From Anseranas semipalmata (taxonomy: Eukaryota > Chordata > Aves > Anseriformes > Anseranatidae), in the NCBI GenBank assembly GCA_013399115.1, contig VXAA01001429.1:124001-188000 (forward strand): a stretch of DNA of 64,000 bases, written 5' to 3'. The notes under the pieces are model-generated. The model made no database searches. It was not told the DNA's origin and saw only the letters and a program-made list of their open reading frames with translations. The position numbers and the translations under genes were made by a program. This document shows, piece after piece, positions 26,930 through 37,243 of this stretch; position 1 is the first letter of the stretch; every line of letters begins with the position of its first letter.

Positions 26930-29900
26930 GGCATTTGACTTTTTTGCAATCACCTTAGTATCCTTTTATCTGGGCTTCACATAACAGCTTTATAATATTA
27001 ACCATCTGATGACAGCTTTTTATATATTATTATGCAAAGATTTTATTGTTGTGAGTTAGAAATATTCACAATATTCATCAGTAGCACAGGCATAACTGCG
27101 TTGGGAAAAAATTTTTAAATGCGTGTCGATAAAGTGACGTCATCATGAATTTTGCTACACCATATTTTAGAGATATTTGTACAACCTCAGGGGCTTTTAG
27201 TTCTACAGTATGACATAATTGCTCTTCTCTATCTAAACAGTGTATTCTTGCATTATTAAATCCTGGGATTTCTTTATTAAGAGAGTTCAAAATGTGTTTG
27301 GAAAATCTTTTATGTACTTGAGGTCAAATAGTCAAACCTTCATGAATCTCTGTACATCTCTGGACACTCATATTCTAAAGACATCAGACAAACATTTTTG
27401 ACACAGGGAAAGGCAGGATGACTTCATACTGAAGCTATAAGTATGGTTTTATTAGCTTGCCTTCTTTAAAACCAACTTAGTTAAAAAACTGAATCTTGGC
27501 AAAAAGAATATATCTGTAAGTGTTATAGTTTATGCTATTTAAAAAAAAAAACTGCCAAGATACAACTAATTGTTCTGTATTCACAGTATTTTCTTCTACA
27601 ATAGCTTTGTAAAGCATGTTTAGCACATTAATGTTGGCTCTGATTTTGATCTCAGTATGGAACTTGGCCAGTACTCCATTTTTTTTCTAAAATGAGTGTC
27701 TTTCTAAGTAATCGGATTCTTTCCTTAGGACATTTTTCATACTTCACATGCATGTAGCCTATTGTAGAAATTACTTCATTGTGTCTTGTTTTTCAATGGT
27801 GAATGATTAGAAAAATCAGCTCCTATTTAGATCATCCATATACTTGCAGAAACAAGTCTATGTAGCATGGTAAAGATTGTCTCTTTCAGCCAGCATAGCA
27901 ATTAAGTTCAGCATCATTATGTGACAGTTTAGTCAGGATCCAGCCTCAGGTGATAATTGACATTTTATAGGATTAGCATATGTATCTTCAGTCAATAATG
28001 AAGAAAGGAAATGGGAGTTCTTAAATAGCTCTTGTTTTAAGATAACGTACTCTAAAGCCATACAGCTGAATATAGCTCCTTTTGAGATCAATGTAACTGT
28101 AGTGATTTCCGCTGCCAGAGACTCTGCTCCAAGAGGTCAGTGTTAGGTTACAAGTCTCAGCTAAACCATGGCATTCGGTAGTCTGAAACATGAACAAAAT
28201 GTCTTAAATACTATTCAGTTTCATAACACAAAATATGACCTGGATCTATAAAATACGAGAATATGCAATTAAAAAATATTCACAAAAAAAAAAAAAATGT
28301 AGGAATATTCAGTGATTTTTCCCTTAAGTGTACAATGCTTTAGTATGTACTCCAGGCTCTAGCTTTAAATGCAGAAGAACACAGCAACAGGAAATGGATG
28401 TTAGACAACATTTCTGTGTATTATTACAATTTAACACTATTAACCAAAAATTGGTTTAGAGTGTTTAATGTTGTAGTGAAAATATTGTGAATGTGAAGCT
28501 TCATAGAGGGTTAAAACATCTTGGCTTAAACCACACATTGTACTTAAGAGGTTTAGTCAGTCATCATTTTTCTCCAAGATAGGGACTGTGTTCAGCAAAT
28601 AACTACTTCCACTATACTGATTATAGTAACCACACATTTCAGACTGCATTATTCTTCTTATCGAAGTGGACACGTCCCTGAAGAAAGAAGAATGAGATAA
28701 CAGATGTCTCCATCCTGCAGTGTGGAAAATCACTTCAGACTTCATCTTGATTTGCGCAAAGGCAAACGATACAATATCTTCATCTCCGGGAAAAAGAAAA
28801 TATTACTGTTGCGTGCCAAGAAGCTTAGAGAGCAAAGGTATCATTCAAGTGTCACTGTGTTTACTGGGATTCATGGCCTCATAAAATGAGATAATATGAT
28901 GGAATATTTTGCAAGTCATTAAATGTGTTCCCAAGGATGTGAAGCTCCTTCCTGCTTCCCATTATTCTTAATGTTAGTCATCTGCAGTAAATATTTTACC
29001 AGTGACCATCTAAACTAAGCATGAGAACCAGTCTTTGACAGAGGACGGTCGTTCCTAGCACAGCATCAGGTGGCAGTACTTGCTTTCTCTGTGCAGGTGG
29101 ATGCAGTAACATGGGTTTTGGCGGTAAGTGCTCTGCCACAGGATGGGAGTGCTTGGCCAGGCGTTCCTGTTGGGATGGCCGTGATGAAGCGGCTGCGCTG
29201 GCATGCAGCTGCTCCTCACCCTAAGCAGTTTGGCAGACAGATGTGAGGAGGGCTGCCTGTTTTTTGCCAGAGCTGTCCACGTTATTAGATTCTTGCTTTC
29301 ACAAAGAGTCAATTACAGCAGAGATTGCTTAAGATGATTAGCACCAAATTTCCTCCTTGTAACAGCAGAAATTTAATCTAAACAAGAGCCAGCAGCCTCA
29401 CTTCCTCTCTCCCTGGAAGTTACTGTTGGGCTCAGATAAGATGCTCTTCTCCTCAAATGCTTTATGTAACTGGAAACTTTGCTGCTGCGCTCCATCAGCA
29501 ATGCTGAATATTGGCTCCACCACAGAGGCTTCTCTCAAGGTGAAGATTATAGGTTTTCTCTCTTTTTCTTGACACATATATAAAGCTCATTGAGTTAATT
29601 ACTATGTGTGTGGTTGCTTTCTTCATTCCACTCACTTGGAGGTCACTGGATTTCTAAGAAATACTATGAGCAAGTACTAACCTCTGTTCAAATCTTTCGG
29701 GGTTCCAGTTCAAACACACAGGTTTTTAGGTCCAATACATGGCAAAGTGAGATCTCAACTCACACTTGGAGGGTGTTCTTACTAGACCAACTTGCAAGTC
29801 TTTGTGCCAGTACTTTTTCCCATATTTGCTGTACTTCCCACTCTAGGTTTTCAGCTTTTTGCATAGGAAAAATTAGTCACCTGATCTTATCATAGTAGAG

Positions 29901-31634
29901 ACAAAGAAGTGGAGAGTAAGATAAACAAGCCCCTTACCAACACAATAGGCAGTGATGACTGCTGGTTTCTGTAGATGGTGTGAAACACTGATAAACACTG
30001 GCATGGGCTTACTCCTGGGATAAGTTTTCCATGTGTTCTTTCTTTACTCTCACTATAGGAATTTTTCTTGAATATATTCATAAAAAGATTTGAAATAGTC
30101 TTTAAAAACTAGGACACCCTCACTTTACTGCTGCGTTAGCAGAGGGAAGAAGGAGAATGTGGCTTTCCTTGCCCTGCACTGTTCTGTTCTTCACTCCTTT
30201 TTTCTTGTATCACTTGTATGTGTGTTGTGTCACTATAAACTGTGCTCAGACTAGCGCCACATTAAAATGAGTCCATGTCAGCTTTTCCAGATAGCTCTAA
30301 TTATGGTTTTAATCAGTGTTTACAACACATGCAGCCATCAAACTCTTATTTATATGCATAGAAGTCATTCTGATTCATTACCAAGGCAGACTTGAGGTTA
30401 TCATCTACTATAGTCAAGTTTAAACTTTTGACACAGGCTGTCATTTCACTAAACATTTAGATTATTAAATGAAAGAATAGTATGACAACATGACAAATAA
30501 AGTCCCTAGAAAATTACTTTTTTCCACTTAATACAATTTTAAATAAGTAAATAGCCCCTAATCAAATCTTTCATCCCCAAATCCTAAGTTCAGAACCTCA
30601 TCAAGGGAGATGTTCATACCACCTGAGGCATTTATACCACCATTTATATCATATACATACTGATTCTTGTTCAGGTAGGTAAGGATTGAAAACCATCAGG
30701 CTCTACCTGGGTACAGCAATGGATAATCACATGTGAAGACAAATCTTGCCTGAACATACTTTACCGTCACTATGCTGAATACAGGGGTCAGAAATAGGAC
30801 AAGTAGCTGACTAAACAGGGACTCTTAGGAGTATGTATCAGTATGTATCCTGCTGAAAATACTTCTTTTTAACATCTTTTGACAGTAACCCTTTAGATTT
30901 TTTTTTTTTCTGTCAAAATGAAGAGCTAATAGAGACTGTTTTTAAACAGTTACAGGAAAGAGATCAGGCTTAAGAGAAATGTTCTGTGGGTTCTTTTTTT
31001 AAAAGGAGTTGGTATTATCAAGCAATTTTTTTTTGTTGTTTTTAGTTCTGTTTTGAGTACAGATGCCATTAGACAGATGGATGTTCCCATGCTTTATGGC
31101 AGTCTACTAAATTACTTTTAATATCTTGAATATAAACAGCAATAACATATGCTCAAAAGTGCCTCAAGGTTAACAAATGCTTAAGAGCTTGTGCCAGTTC
31201 AGATGGGTTTGTATTGGGCCTTCAGATCAAGGAATGGATTCTAAGAGCATGTGTCATCTACCAAGAAATGCAAAAAGATAATTATTTGGTTTGCCAATAT
31301 TCTTTGACAGAAACCCTGCAGCTTAGCAGTGCAAATAAATCCATGAAAACAAATCTGTACAACAAAAGAAAATGATCTCTTTCACAAGGAAGAATATTTA
31401 GTGTTCAGTTCAAACAAAGGTTTCTGTTACTTGTCTAAGTCTGGAATAGAGCTGACACTGTTATCATAATATATGTAAAGCAGCAATGTAACGTATTCAG
31501 AGATTTCTCAATCCCCCAGGCTCCACTAGAGTTTTAAATGGTGGTTTTTATGATTGATAATCTGATTTAGATTTTTCTGAGCTTAGCTTTTCCTGTCATA
31601 AGTAGAGTTACATTACTGAAAAAAATATTTAAAA

Positions 31635-31657
31635 CAAAATAAATAAATAAATAAAAA
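31635..31657. repeat. (AAAT)n microsatellite
   Basis: About four AAAT units within A-rich sequence. Confidence 0.8.
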
Positions 31658-32480
31658 GATTCAAGTTCCATATATCCTTCCAACAAGACAGAGGAAATAC
31701 AAACAAGAGATAATACATTGTTGAGACACTACAAATTCAAAGGCATCTTACAATATACTGGGCCAAAGAAGTCTATTTATACCATCACAATAAAGCTTGC
31801 TTATCAGAGTAATCCCTTCTTGCCCATTACTCATTAAAGTCAAGGTCAAATGAAGTCCTCAGGGGGAGTCTTTCATCTATTTAACGCGCTTTGTCAGAAA
31901 AGCACAACACAAAAAAAGCGTCATAGTTTCTAACAGAGCTAAGAGGTGATGGAGAGGCCTTAAAATACAGGCAATAACAGATAGAAATACAGCAAGAAGA
32001 AAACAAGAGTTGTACAATGGCCTGGAAATATGTATTGCAGTTTATTACTGCCAGCACTGTGTGCTACTGTGCTCTGTAAGGAATGCAACAATCTGTCATC
32101 TGAACTATAAAATCAGTTTATAGTTTCAGTTAAGTTAATTTATGGCTGTAATCAAGACTGTTAATTGGTCTTCATGGAACATAAAGAACAGCAACACCTC
32201 TGCACTTGAGAGTAACATTATTATAGAGGATTTCATTTTAGTGTGACAATAACTATAAAATTATTCATTTACTATGAAGATAAACTTATAACAATACAGG
32301 GTTCCTTATACAAATAGATCCCAAAAGTGTGTTACCAATTTATCATTTTGATTGTGCAGACTATGTAGCATGCAACACACATGCAAATATAGCATGAATC
32401 TGGATTTGTCATTGTTCAACTCACACATAGTTTTTAAGGCCTAACTTTACAATCATTTGCATGAGCGTGCAATTTTATAT

Positions 32481-33345
32481 CCTGAGTGGTGTGGTTGACA
32501 CGGTGGAGGGAAGGGATGCCATCCAGAGGGAGGTGGACAGACTTGAGAGGTGTGCCTATGCAAACCTCATGAAGTTCAACAAGGCCAAGTGCAAGGTCCT
32601 GCATCTAGGCTGGGGCAATCCCAAACACAAATACAGCCTGGGTGGAGAATAGATTGAGAGCAGCTCTGAGGAGAAGGACCTGGGGTGTTGGTTGATGAAA
32701 AGCTCAACATGAGCCAGCAATGTGTGCTTGCAGCTCAGACAGCCAACTGTATCCTGGGCTGCATCAAAAGAAGCGTGGCCAGTAGGTCGAGGGAGGTGAT
32801 CTCCTCTACTCCACTCTCGTGAGACACCACCTGGAGCACTGCGTTCAGCTCTGGGGGCACTAACATAAGAAAGACACAGAGCTGTTAGAGCGGGTCCAGA
32901 GTAGGGCCACAAGGATGATCAGAGGGCTGGACCCCTCATATGAAGAAAGGCTGAGAAAGTTGGAGTTATTTAGCCTAGAGAAGAGAAGGCTCTGGGGAGA
33001 CTTTTTAGCAGCCTTTCAGTACCTAAAGGGAGCCTGCAGGAAAGCTAGAAAGGGACTCTTTATCAGGGAGTGTAGCGATAGGACAAGGAGTAATGGTTTT
33101 AAACTAAAAAAAAAGGATTGATTTAGATTAGATATTCAGAAGAAATTCTTCACTATGAGGGTGGTGAGACACTGGACCAGGTTGACCAGAGAAACTGTGG
33201 ATGCCCCATCCCTGGAAGTGTTCAAGGCCAGGTTGGATGGGGCTTTGAGCAACCTGGTATCATGGGAGGTGTCCCTGCCCATGGCAGGGGGGTTGGAACC
33301 AGATGATCTTTATGGTCCCTTCCAACTGAAACCATTCTATGATCC
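32481..33345 (+). mobile_element. CR1 LINE fragment with RT-ORF C-terminus
   Basis: A 5'-truncated CR1 copy of about 865 bases. It begins in the reverse-transcriptase ORF C-terminal region (GAGTGGTGTGGTTGACAC block), runs through the 3' UTR with the GGGAGGTGTCCCTGCCCATG block and ends at ACCATTCTATGATCCTGA, the decayed octamer tail. Opposite orientation and different subfamily from the copy at 10991-11856. Several stops and small deletions, for example near 32650 and 32805, make it inert. The flanking DNA is AT-rich, so the GC step at both edges marks the insertion limits well. Confidence 0.95.
32491..33310 (+). pseudogene. CR1 ORF2 reverse transcriptase, C-terminal remnant
   Basis: Broken plus-strand reading frame over the C-terminus of CR1 ORF2. 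Recognisable pieces in order are [19 protein letters not shown] (about 32572-32640), then a stop within GGE-stop-IES, an EEKDLG block after which the frame shifts, [28 protein letters not shown] (start of the block at 32915; quoted discontinuously in the family), LKGACRKA..GLF, and finally RVVRHW..LTRETVDAPSLEVF near 33158. The endonuclease and catalytic RT domains are missing through 5' truncation. At least one nonsense change and one or more small deletions prevent translation. Confidence 0.9.
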
Positions 33346-34718
33346 TGACAGTACTTCTATTTGTTCGTGTAGACTCAATGTGTTAAAACTAAGAGTATTG
33401 AATTACTGCAACTGAGTTCAACATACATTCTGCCAAGACTGTAGTTGAAATTATCTAAAGTTCACAAATTATTCTATTATCCCTCTGTGCAGAGGAGATC
33501 CTCTGATTCTCTGAGACCGCAACTCACCTGGCAGCCTCTCTGGGAAGCATATGACCGTCAGAGAAGTCTGGGAGACTGCCAGCCTGTCTGGAGTTTCTTG
33601 TGCACACCTCAGGTGTGAGGTGCACAGAAGTCCCACATTTAGTTGAGAGATTTACAGTTGGACTGCTGTAGAGGGACACATACAGAAAAGCTGATTTGTA
33701 GCATGCAATTTTACCAGAGAAAGTTTCACATTATCTCAAGGTCAGGTACCTGTTGCTAGCAGGAAACATAAAGCTCATGTACTTTTCATCTAAACTGAAA
33801 GACAATGTATAGTCACGCTCTAGGAAAAAAAAAAAAAAAAAAACAACTCTGAAGCTTTAGCTTTGTATCTGAAGGATGTTGATAGTTCCAGTTCTGCACC
33901 CTAAGCACTTGTGTCAGCTTTCAGTTAAGAAGAAAAGGTTTAGATTAAGAAAGCAGAGAATTAAAACCAAGCTGCATTAACAGTTGGTTACTTTCACCAT
34001 GCAAATCACCTTGGTTATATTCAGTAACCTTTTTGACCGTCTTTTACTATTGCTGTTACATTGTTTTTGGACATTGTTACTTACTAGAAAGTGATTATCC
34101 TGCCTATGTATTTTTGGATTCAATGAGAAGGTAAAAATCAAAAATTGTAAGACTAAATTTAGGTATCTAATGGAACAAAATGTTCAAATACTATCTTTGT
34201 ATAAGAGTTTCTAAATGTTAAAGTATTCATTTATAAGCAAATAATCTTTGTTTGACAAGTCTTGTGAAAGTGAGACCAGCAGAGTTTCTGTTGTAGCCTG
34301 TGGATGTCTTTATTACCCCAAAGGCTGTTGTTTGTATCATGCTTCCACAGCTAGAAATGTATACAGCTGTAGAGATATTCAGGATAAAAATCTTAAAGAT
34401 CCACAAGCACAAAGCAAGCTCCTTTTGGTGGAGGAAAATGGACGCGTGAGATGACATTTGTAGTGTGGGCTGTGGACAGGTGCAGTTGATGGCAGATCTG
34501 CCTCCATTCTGCCATGCAGCAATTCATTTAGTTTGGCTAAAGCCTAGGGTACCAAAAAATATTTCAATGCTTCTAAATTATGTGCATGTTTCCCAGCATT
34601 GTCGGAGTTTGTTCTTTAAAATATATACACTGAACAATAAATCTCACTTTCTCTGACATCCTGTAAATACAAAGGGTTAGCATAATATGAGATAAACCAT
34701 ACCTTCCCCACTGGGGAA
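33346..34718. other. Unique non-coding stretch
   Basis: No gene recognised. Contains a near-palindrome around 33600-33625 (GTGCAC-AC-CTCA / TGAGGTGCAC), a 19-A run at 33825-33843, and at 34284-34313 the first copy of a 30-base motif that recurs at 35168-35198. Short frames at 34227-34457 (minus) and 34248-34454 (plus) are mutual shadows. Confidence 0.5.
33825..33843. repeat. Poly(A) tract, 19 A
   Basis: Uninterrupted A run without an upstream coding remnant. Confidence 0.85.
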
Positions 34719-34815
34719 CCTGCTCTTTGCTTGAGCAGGGGGATTGGACTACATGTACTTGGACCACATGAGGTTGGTCCCAGCCAACCTCAACCACTCT
34801 GTGATTCTGTAATTG
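34719..34815 (+). mobile_element. CR1 LINE, 3' tail fragment
   Basis: About 97 bases matching the CR1 3' UTR end by eye: TTGAGCAGGGGGATTGGACTA, then a diverged middle, then CCAACCTCAACCACTCTGTG and the octamer-like tail ATTCTGTAATTG. The 'gagcaggggg..ttggacta' wording is typical of a CR1 subfamily different from those at 7296 and 32481. Too short to hold coding sequence. Confidence 0.82.
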
Positions 34816-35573
34816 TAGTAACACAAGTAAGTGGAGGTGACTTCTTGTGGTACTGTAGCATGGTAAAGCATCGAGGTCATCTCGGTGCTAGCAGACAGCT
34901 AAATCTTTAACTATTTCTTGCAGTTAATGCTAGGGTATGACGAACACATACTCCTATATTATGGAGACCCACGGGGTTGGCTGTGTAACAAGCACAGTAA
35001 TTCACCTCCTGAAAGCATGCAGGGGTCCAGGGAGGTATTTTCACCAGTCAGTGTTGTAGTGTTGCAAGGTACAAGATAAATGATTACTTTAGGCTGCAGA
35101 AGGGCAGCCCAGGGAATGAGAAGTTTGGCCATTGATTGCATAGTCCTTTGTCACAAAGAGGACCACAGTTTCTTGTTGTAGTCTATGGATGTCTTTATGA
35201 CAACAGGCTGGGGCTTCTATCCATTTCCTCTACTCCTTGTCTCTTACAGGGGCCTGAGGTTTGACCAGAGGAAGAAATACAAAGGACTTTGCCCTTAAGT
35301 AGTTAATAATAAGGAAAACTATACCAAAATTTATGAGAGCATCTCTATAGTGCCGCCTTGTCTATCACAGACATCTGTATGCAAGGCCTTCAAGCCCTTA
35401 CTGTGAAACCAGCACTGTGCACCATATACATACAAGTAAAATTCCCCTTTTCCCTTCTGTTTCCTCTCTTTTTCAGAGAAAGACTTAGAAAAACCATGAA
35501 TACTGCAGGTGGAGGACATCATCTACATCATCAGTCTCACCTGCTCTGCTCCTCCCTCAAGTCAACACCCCTC

Positions 35574-35594
35574 CACACACACACACACACACAC
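35574..35594. repeat. (CA)n microsatellite
   Basis: About ten CA units. Confidence 0.9.
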
Positions 35595-36063
35595 CCCAAA
35601 TTACAAATAGAAGTGATATGGCTAGCAAGGTGGGAACATAGCTGTTCTGGGAGTGGTGTGTCCTGTGCTTGGAGATGGTGTCCAGCTTCTGCTGACCATG
35701 TTTTGTTGAAATCAGTCACTGAATGTTGGCAAAAAGTGAGTAACACTGTGCAATAATACAGTAGCAGTGTGAAAACAGGCAGGGGATGTAAGGAGCCATA
35801 GGGGCTGCTCTTGAGCGGTGATCGTTTGCTAGAGGAGGGGTAGAGGGAGTTTTTGTTACCTTTAGTCTATGTTTTGATATCTGAAAATGGCTGTTTTCAC
35901 TGGATGTCTGAAGTAGGTTACAAGTAGAAAATAAAGTCACTTATGTATTGCTCTTCATACTTTGTAATGTGCTATTATAAATAATTGTGGTGTATAGAAA
36001 CACATAGAATTATGAATAATATTGTGGAAATAACAAAGGAAAAGAGAGATTCAAACTAAGTTT

Positions 36064-36064
<1 letters not shown>

Positions 36065-36095
<31 letters not shown>
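36065..36095. repeat. Poly(A) tract, 31 A
   Basis: The longest homopolymer in the window. Upstream sequence has no nearby AATAAA and no coding remnant, so a processed retrocopy is not supported. Confidence 0.9.
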
Positions 36096-36096
<1 letters not shown>

Positions 36097-37192
36097 ACGA
36101 CAGGCTGTGACTTGGGACTTCTAGGTTTTGGTCTGCCAAACTGAAAGAATTTCTTTAATGCTTTTTTCCATGCATAGCCAATAAGATACCACTGTTCTTT
36201 ATGGTCTGTAGGAAGAGATGTTTATTTACTTTGGCTTACTCTCTGACACTACTATCTTCTTACATAAATGGCTTTAAAAAGAACAGGGACATTGGTTTGT
36301 TCTGCTTGGGCTGGCATGTTGGTGTGCTCTGCCTGATAACAGGGTGAACCTGTCTTGGATGGGGGGTGAATAAACTCTCACCTCTGCTTAACCTTGAAGA
36401 AATCTTTTGGTTAAAAAAAAAAAAAATACTTTGAAAGAGAACAGGACGGACTGAGAGATAGGAATACATTGGTGTTTCTGTGAGCAGTTTTAAAAGTTTA
36501 ATGCAATTTAATATTGGTAGAAGTATGACTTCATGGATGTTGCATTCCAATACAAATATCTCAGTCCTATCTTGCACCCAGAAATTAACTCTCTGAATAT
36601 ACAAATGTTATGGTGGCTTATTTCTCTGTTACAGTATGAGAAGTAATGCTGCTTTCAGGCATAAAAAATTGAACACAGGGGTTTTCCTTCTCAGCTTATA
36701 TGCATTGGGGTTGTAAAATCAGTTCTGCTCAGACTGACTGTGAAACATCTGAGCTCTCACATCTCTATGATGCTGACAGGAATAATTTTGCTTTCCTGCC
36801 ATTTGCATTTGCAGACCATGTTTGCAGCCTACTTGAGGTGGGCAGGGAGGAGGGACAGAGTTTGGCTGGGAGCAAGCACAGCGTGGCCATGTTCAGACTC
36901 TTTGGTCAGAAATTCCTCACCACTTTGTTTGAAAGTGTCTTAGCACTGACAGATTGATGTTTTATGTACATTTAGATTAGTTTAGATCATTATGATTAGA
37001 ATAATGCACTTCACTGATTTAATTTTGGGCCTCTGCTTTCAAGATGAAAATAATTTTCCTGGCAAATGTATTGTAGGAGCTTGTAATTTGGCAAAGAAGT
37101 ACATATTGTCTTTGTTCCCACCAGGGAAAGGCAGAAAATAGCCTTCTGTATTAACCTCACTTGTTTTCAAAGCAGATCTCTACTGATAGGGA

Positions 37193-37243
37193 CAAAAAAA
37201 AATAAAGTTTGAAATAAAAAAATAAAAATAATAAAAAAAAAAA
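37193..37243. repeat. A-rich low-complexity tract
   Basis: Runs of A interrupted by single T and one GTTTG block. Confidence 0.8.

Larger units (their letters stand above)
26100..32480. other. Unique non-coding stretch
   Basis: No recognised gene. 26370-26720 is markedly purine-rich on the plus strand. 26914-26929 is a 16-A run, 28283-28298 an A run and 31635-31657 an (AAAT)n run. 29041-29300 is more GC-rich than its surroundings and contains an acceptor-like and a donor-like site 27 bases apart (see findings); the 85-codon minus frame there (29312-29055) resembles no family I know. 29400-32480 is AT-rich with nothing interpretable. Confidence 0.5.

Noticed and set aside
35358..35756. Plus-strand frame of 132 codons with an acceptor-like site at 35476.
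   Set aside because: It runs through a CA microsatellite giving a His-Thr repeat, and an overlapping minus frame is equally long in places. No family resemblance.
36065..36095. 31-A run as the tail of a processed retrocopy.
   Set aside because: No polyadenylation signal at the right distance and no gene-like sequence upstream. CR1 machinery in birds rarely makes poly(A) retrocopies.
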